Origin: Variovorax soli NBRC 106424
GTDB lineage: Bacteria; Pseudomonadota; Gammaproteobacteria; Burkholderiales; Burkholderiaceae_C
DNA: 64,000 nucleotides
Reading direction: 5' to 3'
Assembly: GCF_001591385.1 (NCBI RefSeq)
Contig: NZ_BCUU01000015.1
Coordinates: 1-64,000 of the forward strand
The notes beneath the pieces were generated by a model, which was given only the letters and a program-made list of their open reading frames with translations, was not told the origin of the DNA and did not search any database. Positions 27,877 to 38,399 of this stretch are shown here, in pieces. Positions within the stretch are counted from its first letter, which is position 1, and every line of letters begins with the position of its first letter. The position numbers and the translations under genes are program-made.

Positions 27877-29952
27877 ATGAAGGATATGGCCTTGAAAGTA
27901 ATTAAGAGTAGTGTTTTCCTCGCAACGCTCCTGGCGCTCACCGCATGTGGCGGTGGAGGCGGCGGCAGCAGCGGCAGCGCGCAAGCTTCCGGCACCGGCT
28001 CGGACGGCGCCGCGAGTATCAACAGCAGCACGGACGGCGCCGCGAGCACCAGCCCCACGGCCCCGGCAAGTACCCCCAGCGGCACCACCAGCCCCTCGGC
28101 CCCCTTGGCGAGTTCCGGCTCGGCCACCGGCGGGCAGGTGACCAATGGCAGCAACTCCGTCGATCCGGCGGCCTACGTCGCCATGGCGGCAAAGATCAGC
28201 GCCCCCGAAGGCCTGGACTACCGCTATGGCGACGATCCCGCCGCACCCGCGGTCCAGAAGGGCGGTGCGCCGCAGCTCTACCAGCGTGCGGACAACCTGC
28301 GCAAGTACGCGTCGGACGGCGGCTACTGGCAGGTGGGCGGGCCCGAGAGCTCGTATGTGGGTGACTACTTCCAGAACTTCTACAACGCGCTGTTCGTCGC
28401 CGATGCGCCGGACGCTCGCGTGGGCGTGAGCAACCTGCTGACCGCAGCTACCACCTTCAACGAGTTCATGCAGCGTCCGCAGCCGATCCCGAGCCTGCAA
28501 GGCCGTGCCTTCAGTGCGGACCAGGTCGCGAGCGACTACGCCAATGTCGATTTCAACGGCCTGGACGACATTCACGGCAAGAATCTGGGCGCTCGCCGCC
28601 CGGTGGCCGCGGCGCGCTGCTTCGGCAACCCGGGCTGGTGCATGGAGCCGGTGGTGGCCTACCAGGACGGCCTCCTGTCGACCGGCTGGGGCAGCAACAC
28701 GGCCTCCGCCGCCGCCTCGTTGCGCCTGCCCGCCAACAAGGTGCCGACGGCGGTCACGCAGACCAACAGCGGCGAGTTCGCGCTGGTGAGCGTGTGGGAC
28801 ACGACCACACAGCGTGGCCAGATTGCCGTGATCGCACTGGCGGGCATTTGCGAGGGTTGCACCGCCAGCCGGCCGGACCAGTTCACCAACTACTGGGGCG
28901 AATGGGGCGCCGTGCATCCCGGCCTGCCGAACCTGGGCAACATCGGTTTCATGAAGCTGCTGGGCTTTGTCGACCTGCCCGAGACGATGCGCGCACCGAC
29001 CGAGATTTCCGCCACCACGGGCTGGAATCCCTCGACCGGCCGTCCGCAGGACGCCAGCGGCAACTACATCACCCACTATCAGACGCCGCTGGCTGACGAG
29101 ACCGTTCGCCAGACCTACGTGTCGGGCAGGAACGTCGGCGGCTATGCCAATGGCGGTGTCGCAGTGGTGGTCTCCAAGTCGGAGCAGCGCGCGGCCTTCA
29201 TCGACCTGAAGCCGCTGTTCAGCTACTACCGCTCGATGTACTTCGGCGCCAAGTCCAACTACGACAAGACGACCACCCTCGGCCAGGCCGACAACCAGTG
29301 GCCCTTCGCCTTCTCGCAGATGCCTGACAGCGCGCGTCCGCAAGTCGTGAAGGTGATGGACCTGGGCGCCCGCCCGACCGCCGTGAAGACCACGATGTGG
29401 GGCAACAACCTGCGCGCGTTCATCGCCACGCAAGAGGGCTACCTGCGGCTGTTCGACCTGGGCGGCTACGGCAACGGCAGCGGCGCCAACACGGCGGCCA
29501 TCAACCAGGTGGGCAGCGTGCCCGTCGGGCGCAACCCCACCAGCATCGCCTACGTGCGAGGCGATGGGGCCGGCGGAAGCATCAACGAGAACCTGATGGT
29601 GCTCTCGCGTGCCGAAGGTGCGGTTCGCTGGGTCGACCTGTCGGCGGACCACAACAGCGGCACGGTGCGTGCCGACGTGCTGCGCGACTCGCGCATCGTG
29701 GACCCGATCGCCATCGAGGACAACGAGAACCACGGCACGGCCTTCCAGATGCTCACCATGGCCGACTACGGTGGCAAGGCAGTGCGCAACTATCGCTGGG
29801 GACCGGTGGTCTTCCATACCAACCCCGGCGGCGCCTGCCCGGCACCCACGGGCTGCCTGATGGGTGCGGACAACCAGGCCAAGTTCGAATACGGCGGTGC
29901 CACCGTGCTGCCGGGCAAGCCCTTCATGGTCACTGGCGCCAACGTGCCGTGA
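27877..29952 (+). CDS. large exported lipoprotein, possibly beta-propeller
   Basis: About 691 residues. The signal peptide ends in a lipobox (LLALTAC) followed directly by six Gly, then a Ser/Thr/Ala/Gly/Pro-rich tether of about 90 residues. The body has no family I recognise. Its second half has repeats like PTAVKTTMWGNNLRAFIATQEGYLRLFDL and RNPTSIAYVRGDG, which suggest YVTN-type propeller blades. The first codons are AT-rich compared with the rest of the window. The start is weak: ATG at 27877 or 27886. It stands alone between pepP (divergent) and murU (convergent). Surface location is inference. Confidence 0.8.
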   Translation: MKDMALKVIKSSVFLATLLALTACGGGGGGSSGSAQASGTGSDGAASINSSTDGAASTSPTAPASTPSGTTSPSAPLASSGSATGGQVTNGSNSVDPAAYVAMAAKISAPEGLDYRYGDDPAAPAVQKGGAPQLYQRADNLRKYASDGGYWQVGGPESSYVGDYFQNFYNALFVADAPDARVGVSNLLTAATTFNEFMQRPQPIPSLQGRAFSADQVASDYANVDFNGLDDIHGKNLGARRPVAAARCFGNPGWCMEPVVAYQDGLLSTGWGSNTASAAASLRLPANKVPTAVTQTNSGEFALVSVWDTTTQRGQIAVIALAGICEGCTASRPDQFTNYWGEWGAVHPGLPNLGNIGFMKLLGFVDLPETMRAPTEISATTGWNPSTGRPQDASGNYITHYQTPLADETVRQTYVSGRNVGGYANGGVAVVVSKSEQRAAFIDLKPLFSYYRSMYFGAKSNYDKTTTLGQADNQWPFAFSQMPDSARPQVVKVMDLGARPTAVKTTMWGNNLRAFIATQEGYLRLFDLGGYGNGSGANTAAINQVGSVPVGRNPTSIAYVRGDGAGGSINENLMVLSRAEGAVRWVDLSADHNSGTVRADVLRDSRIVDPIAIEDNENHGTAFQMLTMADYGGKAVRNYRWGPVVFHTNPGGACPAPTGCLMGADNQAKFEYGGATVLPGKPFMVTGANVP

Positions 29953-30007
29953 TCACCGAAGCGGGACGGATGGGCGCAGGGCGCGCCTGATCGTCCCCCT
30001 TCTTTCC

Positions 30008-30778
30008 TTACTGCGGCGCTGCGCGGCCCTCCGGGTCGTTCAGCGCCGCAAGTCTTTGGGGGGTGCCGACGTCGGTCCAGGGGCCGTGATAGATCTCGGC
30101 ACCGACCAGGCCCTCGTCCATGGCCAGGCGCAGCATGGGCGCCAGTGCCGCCTTCACGCCGGCGGCGTTGCCCGCGGGTATCTCGCAGCGCGGGGCGCAG
30201 AAGAACTCGGCCCGGTACAGGGCGATGGTGGAGAAGGTGTAGCTCGGCTGTCCATCTTCGGGCCGGGACAGCGCACTGCCGCCGGAGGCGATGCCGAAAT
30301 CCCCCCGCGGGTTGTGCGCCGGATTCGGCACCAGCCACAGATGCGCCAGCCGCCCGCTGTCGGCAAAGCGCGCCACGGCCTGCCGGCTGAATTCGAACCC
30401 GGGCGCAAAGATGTCGCCCGCCGCCACCCAGAACACGTCCGCCAGTTGCGGCAACGCACGCACGATGCCGCCTGCCGTCTCCAGCGCGGCGCCGAAGTCC
30501 GCGCCTTCGTGCGAATACGAAAGCGCCATGGCGGCTGTCGGCCGGCCGTCTGCCGGTGGCATGAATCGATCGCCGAAGTGCGCGGGAATCTGCTCGCCCA
30601 GCCAGGCGGTGTTGACCAGCACGTCATGAAATCCTCCGCGCCCCAGTGCCTCGAGCGTCCATTGCATCAGGGGCTTGCCCTGCACGGGCAGCAGCGGCTT
30701 GGGCGTGGCGTCGGTGAGCGGACGCATGCGCTCGCCCCGTCCGGCGGCCAGCACCATGGCCTGGGCGCGCGCGTGCAT
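30008..30778 (-). CDS. murU: N-acetylmuramate-1-phosphate uridylyltransferase MurU-like nucleotidyltransferase
   Basis: A 256-residue sugar-1-phosphate nucleotidyltransferase. The N-terminal signature MVLAAGRGERMRPLTDATPKP (split: LAAGRGERM, then PKPLLPV) binds the nucleotide. AAGDIF (about 123-128) carries the catalytic metal Asp and YHGPWTDVGTPQRL (about 229-242) the C-terminal Asp. Length and motifs fit MurU, which makes UDP-MurNAc from the AmgK product. RmlA-like enzymes would be longer. It begins one base into the speD stop (TGATG). AmgK is encoded at 10439-11539, so the pathway is split. Confidence in MurU rather than another NDP-sugar enzyme is moderate. Confidence 0.82.
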   Translation of the reverse strand: MHARAQAMVLAAGRGERMRPLTDATPKPLLPVQGKPLMQWTLEALGRGGFHDVLVNTAWLGEQIPAHFGDRFMPPADGRPTAAMALSYSHEGADFGAALETAGGIVRALPQLADVFWVAAGDIFAPGFEFSRQAVARFADSGRLAHLWLVPNPAHNPRGDFGIASGGSALSRPEDGQPSYTFSTIALYRAEFFCAPRCEIPAGNAAGVKAALAPMLRLAMDEGLVGAEIYHGPWTDVGTPQRLAALNDPEGRAAPQ

Positions 30779-31197
30779 CAGCAGGCCACCTGCGCCGCAG
30801 CCACGGCATGCTGCCCGCCGCCCGTCAGCGCGCCGCGCCGCAGCTCGTTGCGGTCGCTGCGCTGGGGCTTGAACAGGGCGACCAGGCCGTCCATCAGGAC
30901 ATGCGCGGCCGCCGAACGGTCGGCCCCGACGTTGCAGACATAGACATCGAGCGTGGCCGCACGCAATTCGGGCCAGGTGTGCACGCAAAGATGCGACTCG
31001 GCCAGCAGCACCGTGGCGGTCACGCCGCCCGGTCCGCTGGGCGTCGGCGGGAATGGCTGGAACAGCTCGCCCACCGGATGCAGGCCGGCGGCAGCGGCGG
31101 CCTCGCGGCATGCGGCGCCCAAGGACTCGGCATCCACGAACCATTGGCTGGCGCAGCGGCAGTCGTGCAGATCGGCGGTGAGATGCAGGCCATGCAT
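30778..31197 (-). CDS. speD: S-adenosylmethionine decarboxylase proenzyme SpeD (short class)
   Basis: Makes decarboxylated AdoMet, the aminopropyl donor for spermidine synthesis. The 139-residue proenzyme shows [14 protein letters not shown] with self-cleavage expected between Glu67 and Ser68; Ser68 becomes the pyruvoyl cofactor. The catalytic Cys is expected in YVCNVG (about 87-92). The start at 31197 matches the usual MHGLHL-type start. Co-transcribed with murU, which overlaps its stop by one base. No soluble speE is seen nearby; the membrane aminopropyltransferase at 23185-24720 is the only such enzyme in the window. Confidence 0.92.
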   Translation of the reverse strand: MHGLHLTADLHDCRCASQWFVDAESLGAACREAAAAAGLHPVGELFQPFPPTPSGPGGVTATVLLAESHLCVHTWPELRAATLDVYVCNVGADRSAAAHVLMDGLVALFKPQRSDRNELRRGALTGGGQHAVAAAQVAC

Positions 31198-31279
31198 AAG
31201 GCTGTCAACTCTAGCAGCCGGCTGCGGGCCGCTAAAATTGCGGGTTCTCCCCAACTTCTCCCCCCAGAAAGCCAAAAAG

Positions 31280-33331
31280 ATGGCCAACCAAGCCTTGATG
31301 GCCAACGCGATCCGCGCGCTGGCGATGGACGCCGTTCAACTCGCCAACTCCGGCCATCCTGGCGCGCCGATGGGCATGGCCGACATGGCCGTCGCGCTGT
31401 GGGGCGACCACCTGCGCCACAACCCGGCCAACCCGGGCTGGTTCGACCGCGACCGCTTCGTGCTCTCCAACGGCCACGCATCGATGCTCATCTACTCGGT
31501 GCTGCACCTCACCGGCTACGACCTGCCCATCCAGGAGCTGAAGAACTTCCGCCAGCTGCACAGCAAGACGGCCGGCCACCCCGAAGCGGGCATCACGCCG
31601 GGCGTGGAAACCACCACCGGCCCGCTGGGCCAGGGCATCACGAATGCGGTCGGCTTCGCGCTGGCCGAGAAGCTGCTGGCGGCCGAGTTCAACCGTGACG
31701 GCCACAGCATCGTCGACCACCACACCTATGTCTTCCTGGGCGACGGCTGCCTGATGGAAGGCATCAGCCACGAAGCCTGCGCACTGGCCGGCGCCTGGAA
31801 GCTGGGCAAGCTCATCGCCCTGTACGACGACAACGGCATCTCCATCGACGGCCCGGTCAAGCCCTGGTTCATCGACAACACGGCCGAGCGCTTCAAGGCC
31901 TACGGCTGGAACGTGATCGGCCCGGTGGACGGCCACGACGCGTCCGAAGTGTCCAAGGCCATCGCCGAAGCCAAGGCGCAGAACGACAAGCCCACCCTCG
32001 TCATCTGCAAGACGCAGATCGGCAAGGGCAGCCCCAACCGCGCCAACACGGCCAAGGCCCACGGCGAGCCGCTGGGCGCCGACGAAATCGGCCTGACCCG
32101 CAGCGCGCTCAACTGGCCGCACGCGCCGTTCGAGCTGCCAGGCGCCGTGTACGAAGAGTGGGACGCGAAGAAGTCCGGCGCCAAGCAGGAGGCCGCCTGG
32201 AACGACAAGTTCGCCGCCTATGCCAAGGCCTTCCCCGACCTGGCCGCCGAGTTCACCCGCCGCATGAAGGGCGAGCTGCCCAAGAACTTCCACCAGACCG
32301 CCTTCGACGCGGTGGTGGCGGCCCACACCAAGGCCGAGACCGTGGCCAGCCGCAAGGCCTCGCAGATCGCGCTGGAAGCCTTCACCGCCGCCCTGCCCGA
32401 GCTGCTGGGCGGCAGCGCCGACTTGACCGGCTCCAACCTCACCAACACCAAGAGCACCCCGGCGCTGCGTTTCGGCAGCCAGGGCGAGGTGCTGCGCGGC
32501 GAGGGCAACGAACAGAACCCCGACGGCCTGCTGGGCCGCCACATCAACTACGGCGTGCGCGAGTTCGGCATGGCCGCCATCATGAACGGCGTGGCGCTGC
32601 ACGGCGGCTACATCCCCTACGGCGGCACTTTCCTCACGTTCAGCGACTACAGCCGCAACGCCATCCGCATGGCGGCACTGATGAAGCAGCGCGTGGTGCA
32701 CGTGTTCACGCACGACTCCATCGGCCTGGGCGAGGACGGCCCCACGCACCAGTCGATCGAGCATGCCGCCTCGCTGCGCCTGATTCCCAACCTGGACGTC
32801 TGGCGGCCCGCCGACACGGCCGAGACCGCCGTGGCCTGGGCCGTGGCACTGCAGAACCAGAGCAAGCCGACGGCCCTGCTGCTGTCGCGCCAGAACCTGC
32901 CCTACTCGCCCAAGAGCGACCTGTCGGACATCAGCAAGGGCGCGTACGTGCTGGCCGAACCGGAGCGCGTGGGCCTCAAGTCCAAGAAGACGGCGGCGGT
33001 GATCATCGCCAGCGGCTCCGAAGTGCAGCTGGCGCTCAAGGCGCAGGAGCTGCTGGCCGCCAAGAAGATCGCGGTGCGCGTGGTTTCCATGCCCTCCACC
33101 ACCGCCTTCGACCGCCAGGACGTCGACTACAAGAAGAGCGTGCTGCCCAAGGGCATCAAGCGCATCGCCGTCGAAATGGGTGCCACCGACGGCTGGTGGA
33201 AGTACGGTGTGTCGGCCGTGGTCGGCATCGACACCTATGGCGAGTCGGCACCGGCCGGCGTGCTGTTCAAGCATTTCGGCTTCACGGCGGAGAACGTGGC
33301 CGCCACGGTCGAGGCGGCTCTCAAGCGCTGA
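31280..33331 (+). CDS. tkt: transketolase
   Basis: Thiamine-diphosphate enzyme of the pentose phosphate and Calvin cycles, transferring two-carbon ketol units. The 683 residues have the usual order: N-terminal PP domain with [18 protein letters not shown] (about 24-41; split GHPGAPMG) and the ThDP motif [12 protein letters not shown] (about 155-166), then the Pyr domain ([14 protein letters not shown], with catalytic Glu; [12 protein letters not shown]), then the C-terminal domain. A -10-like TAAAAT is at 31233-31238. It is followed by gapA 42 bases later, a common central-carbon arrangement. Confidence 0.97.
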   Translation: MANQALMANAIRALAMDAVQLANSGHPGAPMGMADMAVALWGDHLRHNPANPGWFDRDRFVLSNGHASMLIYSVLHLTGYDLPIQELKNFRQLHSKTAGHPEAGITPGVETTTGPLGQGITNAVGFALAEKLLAAEFNRDGHSIVDHHTYVFLGDGCLMEGISHEACALAGAWKLGKLIALYDDNGISIDGPVKPWFIDNTAERFKAYGWNVIGPVDGHDASEVSKAIAEAKAQNDKPTLVICKTQIGKGSPNRANTAKAHGEPLGADEIGLTRSALNWPHAPFELPGAVYEEWDAKKSGAKQEAAWNDKFAAYAKAFPDLAAEFTRRMKGELPKNFHQTAFDAVVAAHTKAETVASRKASQIALEAFTAALPELLGGSADLTGSNLTNTKSTPALRFGSQGEVLRGEGNEQNPDGLLGRHINYGVREFGMAAIMNGVALHGGYIPYGGTFLTFSDYSRNAIRMAALMKQRVVHVFTHDSIGLGEDGPTHQSIEHAASLRLIPNLDVWRPADTAETAVAWAVALQNQSKPTALLLSRQNLPYSPKSDLSDISKGAYVLAEPERVGLKSKKTAAVIIASGSEVQLALKAQELLAAKKIAVRVVSMPSTTAFDRQDVDYKKSVLPKGIKRIAVEMGATDGWWKYGVSAVVGIDTYGESAPAGVLFKHFGFTAENVAATVEAALKR

Positions 33332-34375
<1,044 letters not shown>

Positions 34376-34394
34376 TCGGCAGCGACGCCCAATA

Positions 34395-34421
34395 AAAAAC
34401 GCGCCCTCGAGGCGCGTTTTT
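34395..34421. terminator. bidirectional terminator between gap and the lipoprotein gene
   Basis: Stem AAAAACGCGCC (34395-34405) pairs exactly with GGCGCGTTTTT (34411-34421) around a CTCGA loop. T-runs exist in both directions, so it serves gap (plus) and the convergent lipoprotein gene (minus). Confidence 0.93.
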
Positions 34422-34441
34422 CATGGGTCATCGATCCCGGT

Positions 34442-35023
34442 TCAGCGCAGCAGCGTGTTCTTGCGGATCTCGTCGCTGAGCTTGGCCGACAGGTCGGAGG
34501 ATGCGCGGCGCGCGGCCAGGCCCGGGTCATACCGGAACTCGTCGAACTCCGCCTTGCCGGCGCCGTTGGCCTTCACCCGCGTGAGCTCGGAGCCCGCGGG
34601 ATTGGTGACGATGCACACCACCTCGGTGTTGAAGACGGTCAGCGGCTTGGCAAAAGGCGACGGCGCACTGAAGTCGGCCTTGATCTGCGGCGTGAACACA
34701 TAGGAAATTCCTGCGGCCTGGATCCCTGCGCTGTCCTTGGCCGAGGGCACGACCACCACGTCCGTGTACACGGCGCGCAAGGCGTCGAGGCCGGACTGCT
34801 CGAGCTGCCGGCTCGCGACATCTCCGCTGGTGCCCGGTGCATACACCTGCCTGCCGCTGTCGCCTGCGGACATGACGTAGGCGACCTTCTTCTGGATGAG
34901 GGGCCCCTGGGTTGGCGCACCGGCGGCGCTCGTCCCAGTGGAGCTGGCGCAGCCAGCAAGCGCGGCAACGGCGGCCATGGCGGCGACACCGCCGGCGAAG
35001 TGGATGATCCTGTCGACGTTCAC
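34442..35023 (-). CDS. hypothetical lipoprotein, DUF4136-like size
   Basis: A 193-residue exported lipoprotein: signal peptide MAAVAALAGC with the lipidated Cys at about residue 25, then a Ser/Thr/Gly-rich tether and a compact domain. VYTDVVVVPSAKDS and YVFTPQIKADFSAPSPF suggest an envelope lipoprotein that may bind to outer-membrane partners, but I do not recognise a family with certainty. The GTG start at 35023 has AGAGGAAG just upstream. Convergent with gap across a terminator. Confidence 0.8.
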   Translation of the reverse strand: MNVDRIIHFAGGVAAMAAVAALAGCASSTGTSAAGAPTQGPLIQKKVAYVMSAGDSGRQVYAPGTSGDVASRQLEQSGLDALRAVYTDVVVVPSAKDSAGIQAAGISYVFTPQIKADFSAPSPFAKPLTVFNTEVVCIVTNPAGSELTRVKANGAGKAEFDEFRYDPGLAARRASSDLSAKLSDEIRKNTLLR

Positions 35024-35140
35024 TTTTTTCTTCCTCTCCTGAAAGGTGGAACTCGTTGGGGAACAAGAGGCCGCCGGATGATAGCCCTTGGGCTGGCCAA
35101 GCCGCAGCTTTCGACACGAAGTCAGGACCGGATCATCTCG

Positions 35141-35449
35141 TCAGACAGGTTCCAGCACATGGATCACCCGGCTGGCCAGCAGGTCCTTCACCTTGGCGCC
35201 ATAGGCCTGCATGTGGGGCGCCGCGCCATGCGCCTGCAGCGCGGCCAGCGACTCCCACTTCTCGACCACCACGAAGGTGTCGTCCCCCACGCTGCCCTTC
35301 GAGGGCGGCAGGCCCTTGGCGTCCACGGTGGCCTGGTATTCGATGCAGCCCTGCTCGGCCAGCACGGCCGGCACATTGGCCTGGAAGGCTTCGAGAACGG
35401 CGGCACGCTGGCCGGGCTTGGCGGTGATGACGGCGACGACATGGATCAT
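35141..35449 (-). CDS. antibiotic biosynthesis monooxygenase (ABM) domain protein, YgiN-like
   Basis: A 102-residue single ABM domain, a dimeric ferredoxin-like fold found in quinol monooxygenases such as YgiN. Typical features are IHVVAVITAKPGQ (2-14), CIEYQATVD (about 35-43), FVVVEKWESLAALQAH (about 59-74) and APHMQAY. No cofactor site is needed in this family. GGAGA lies about 8 bases before the ATG. The substrate is unknown. It lies just upstream of the amidase gene on the same strand. Confidence 0.88.
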   Translation of the reverse strand: MIHVVAVITAKPGQRAAVLEAFQANVPAVLAEQGCIEYQATVDAKGLPPSKGSVGDDTFVVVEKWESLAALQAHGAAPHMQAYGAKVKDLLASRVIHVLEPV

Positions 35450-35537
35450 GAAAAGGGTCTCCAGTGGTTGGTGATGGAAGAACGAGCTTCGGCTGCAAGC
35501 CTAAGCACTTTGCGGCCGATGCGCCGTCGCGTGCGCA

Positions 35538-36917
35538 TCAGCCCGCAAGCTCGCCCAGCAGGCGCGCCAGCGCGATGGTGCTGCGATCTTCCAGGTAGGG
35601 CCCGATGATCTGCACGCCCAGCGGCAGGCCCTCTTCATCGCGGGCCAGGGGCGCCACGGTCGCGGGCAGTCCGGCCATCGAGGCCAGGGAGGACCAGGCG
35701 CCCTGGGCGCCGTAGGGCGTGGGTTGGCCATCGATGCGCAACTGCCGCGCATTCCAGTCGGGGTTCTCCTCATGCGCAAAGGCGGCGCAGCCGAAAGGCG
35801 GGCACAGCAGCGCATCGAACTCTTCGAAGAAGGCGCGCCACTGCACCCGGTACTGGTCGCGGGTGCCCATGAGGCGGATCCAGTCGTGCGCGCTCAGGGT
35901 GGTGCTGCCGCCGGGCTCCCACGCGCCCAGCAGCGTGGTGACCAGGGTGGCGTAGTGCGCTGCGATGTCCTGCAGCTTGGGCAGGCGTTCGCTGCTGCGC
36001 GCCACCTTGGCGCCTTCGCGCGCCAGCCGGCCGGCCAGCGCGTCGAGGGCGCCGCGCATGGCCTGCGACGTGGCGCAGGCCGGGTGCTGGTCCAGCACCA
36101 GTACCCGCCAATCGCGCAGCCGGTCGTGGCGCGGCGCCGGCAACGCCAGGCGCCAGCCCTTGGCATCGGGCACCTCGGCGCCTGCCAGGGCGCCGAACGC
36201 CAGTTCGAGGTCTTCGGCACGGCGCGCCAGCGGGCCGACCACCCCGGGCCGGTCGCCCGGCTCCATCTGCGTGCCCGGAAAGTCGTGGCCGCGCGCGGGC
36301 AGCACGCCCACGCTGGGCTTGTGGCCGTACACGCCGCAAAAGTGCGCCGGCACGCGGATCGATCCGTACAGGTCGGAGCCCAGCTCCAGCGCCACCATGC
36401 CGGCCGCCAGGGCCGCGGCGCCCCCGCCGGAGGAGCCGCCCGGCGAGCGCGACGCGTCCAGCGGATTCACCGTGCGCCCATAGACCGGATTCACGCTCTG
36501 CCAGTCGGCCAGCGCCATGGCGATGTTGGTCTTGCCCAGGATCACGGCGCCGGCCGCCTTCAGGCGCTGGACGGCCACCGCGTCGGCCTGCGGCCGGAAA
36601 TCCTTGAAGGGCGGCAGGCCCCAAGACGTGGGCAGGCCGGCCACGTTGAAGGACTCCTTGACCGTCATCGGCACGCCCAGCAGCGGCAAACGCTCGCCCC
36701 GTGCGCGTGCGGCGTCGGCGGCGCGGGCCTGCTCGCGGGCGCGGTCGAAGTCGCGCAGCACCACGGCGTTGATGGCGCCGTCGAGCGTCTCGATCCGGCC
36801 GATGGCCGCCTCGCACAGTTCCAGCGCGCTGGCCTGGCCGTCGGCGACGGCTTGGGCGCAGGCGCTGGCGCCTTGCGTGATCAGGTCCTCGAAGGTGTTG
36901 GGGCTGGACAGGCTCAT
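35538..36917 (-). CDS. amidase signature family hydrolase
   Basis: A 459-residue amidase with the Ser-cisSer-Lys triad: Lys in GVPMTVKESF (about residue 87), cis-Ser in the SPGGSSGGGAAALA stretch (about 159-172) and the nucleophile Ser in GSDLYGSIRVPAHFCG (about 181-196). C-terminal LPLGVQIIGPYLED is also a family hallmark. It hydrolyses an amide, but the substrate cannot be read from sequence. It is not part of a gatCAB set. A 270-base gap to the pirin gene holds only a short GC hairpin (37047-37062). Confidence 0.93.
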   Translation of the reverse strand: MSLSSPNTFEDLITQGASACAQAVADGQASALELCEAAIGRIETLDGAINAVVLRDFDRAREQARAADAARARGERLPLLGVPMTVKESFNVAGLPTSWGLPPFKDFRPQADAVAVQRLKAAGAVILGKTNIAMALADWQSVNPVYGRTVNPLDASRSPGGSSGGGAAALAAGMVALELGSDLYGSIRVPAHFCGVYGHKPSVGVLPARGHDFPGTQMEPGDRPGVVGPLARRAEDLELAFGALAGAEVPDAKGWRLALPAPRHDRLRDWRVLVLDQHPACATSQAMRGALDALAGRLAREGAKVARSSERLPKLQDIAAHYATLVTTLLGAWEPGGSTTLSAHDWIRLMGTRDQYRVQWRAFFEEFDALLCPPFGCAAFAHEENPDWNARQLRIDGQPTPYGAQGAWSSLASMAGLPATVAPLARDEEGLPLGVQIIGPYLEDRSTIALARLLGELAG

Positions 36918-37187
36918 GCGGCATTCACTCCACGGAAGGGCAAGGCTCGGTGCGCAACCGCGCGGGCGGCGCGTCGCGCCGACCGTGCAGCTTACAGGTC
37001 GAGGCCCGGCAGGTGGATTGAAAGGACAGCCGCGGGCATCGGAGTACCGCCCGTGCGGGCGGCTGCCGAGGAGGCCACTCCTACCAGCGCCGCGCGACTG
37101 TCGCTCTCGAAAGCTTAGCCGCTCTGGGTGAATAGAGGATGACCAACGTGCAGGAGACCCTGGTCGCCGCTGCGCGTCGGCCGTGCG

Positions 37188-38261
37188 TCATGCCGGTTGG
37201 CGCAGATCCTCCGGCCGCTCTTCGCGGCCGTCCGGATGGCGGGCGAAGCGGGCCGGATCGCGGCCGTGCACGGGCGCGCCGTGCGGCCAAGGCCAGCCGC
37301 CGAACTGGGTCCGGCGGTAGTCGGCCATGGCCTGCGCGATCTCGGCCTGCGTGTTCATCACGAAGGGGCCGTACTGCGCGACCGGCTCGGCAATGGGGCG
37401 GCCCTGCAGCACCAGGAACTCGCCGGCGGCATCGCCGTTGACCAGCTCGACGTCGGCACCGGCATCGAGCTCGACGGCCGCATGGCCGTCGATGCGGCGG
37501 CCGCCGACCTGCACCGAGGCGCCCTGGAAGAAGTACAGCATGCGCCGCGTCCCCTGCCCCGCCGCGGCCGGCAGCGTCCAGCGGGCGCCGGGCGCCATGC
37601 GCACGGTCCAGATGGCCACGTCCGAATCGTCCTGCGCGGCCCAGGAGGCCGGCGGCGGCGCCAGGGGCTGCAGTTCGCCCGCATTCGGGCCGGTGCCCGC
37701 ATCCAGCGGCAGGCGCCCGGCGATGCAGGCCAGTTCCGTCTCGCGCCCGTTGGTGTCGAGTGCGCGCAGGCGTGGAATGTCCTCGGCCCAGAACATGGTG
37801 AAGTGCGGCGCCGCCATCTTGCTGCGCGCGGGCAGGTTCAGCCAGATCTGGAACAGCTCCAGCGGATTGGGCGCGTCTGACTTGAGCAGCGGGAACATTT
37901 CCGAATGCACGATGCCCGCACCCGCGGTGAGCCACTGCACGTCGCCGCCGCCGAAGCGCGCGGCCGCGCCCAGCGAGTCGGAATGGTCGATGAGCCCCTG
38001 GCGCACGATGGTCACGGTCTCGAAGCCGCGGTGCGGATGGCCCGGAAAGCCCGGCACCTCTTCGCCGTGGTACATGCTCCAGCCGTCCTTGCGGCTGAAG
38101 TCCTGGCCGATGTCGCGGCCCGCCAGCAGCTTCGCATCGGGGCCCATCTGCGCATTGCCTTGCGGGTAGGCGTCGTCGTGATGGACGCAGAACAGGAAGG
38201 GGTCGATGGTGGGCCAGGGAAAGCCCAGCGGATGAAGCTTCAGGACGGGATCGGCAGACAC
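37188..38261 (-). CDS. pirin family protein
   Basis: A 357-residue bicupin. The metal-binding motif HPHRGFETVTIV (about 83-94) follows GFPGHP; further ligands are expected in AGAGIVHSEMF (about 122-132, His and Glu). QIWLNLPARSKM and the C-terminal AEPVAQYGPFVMNTQAEI are typical. Some pirins act as quercetin dioxygenases; the in vivo role is unsettled. The GTG start at 38261 is decided by AAGGAGA about 7 bases upstream; longer in-frame starts are rejected. Confidence 0.93.
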   Translation of the reverse strand: MSADPVLKLHPLGFPWPTIDPFLFCVHHDDAYPQGNAQMGPDAKLLAGRDIGQDFSRKDGWSMYHGEEVPGFPGHPHRGFETVTIVRQGLIDHSDSLGAAARFGGGDVQWLTAGAGIVHSEMFPLLKSDAPNPLELFQIWLNLPARSKMAAPHFTMFWAEDIPRLRALDTNGRETELACIAGRLPLDAGTGPNAGELQPLAPPPASWAAQDDSDVAIWTVRMAPGARWTLPAAAGQGTRRMLYFFQGASVQVGGRRIDGHAAVELDAGADVELVNGDAAGEFLVLQGRPIAEPVAQYGPFVMNTQAEIAQAMADYRRTQFGGWPWPHGAPVHGRDPARFARHPDGREERPEDLRQPA

Positions 38262-38399
38262 GGCAGGTCTCCTTGTGGCGTGGGGCGCAGGCAATGGCTG
38301 CGATCCCTTTCAAGTGGGGGCGCCGCCCGGGATGAAAAGCGCCGCGCGTGCGACACAGCGGCCCAGCGATGGAACGATGGGGCCGCCGCGGGAACCCTG

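Noticed and set aside
30012-30050. 10-bp inverted repeat near the murU stop, possible terminator
   Set aside because: It lies within murU codons and no T-run follows in the direction of transcription.
37047-37062. GC hairpin in the amidase-pirin gap
   Set aside because: Very short loop, no T-run, no position relative to a start codon that suggests control; ordinary for GC-rich DNA.
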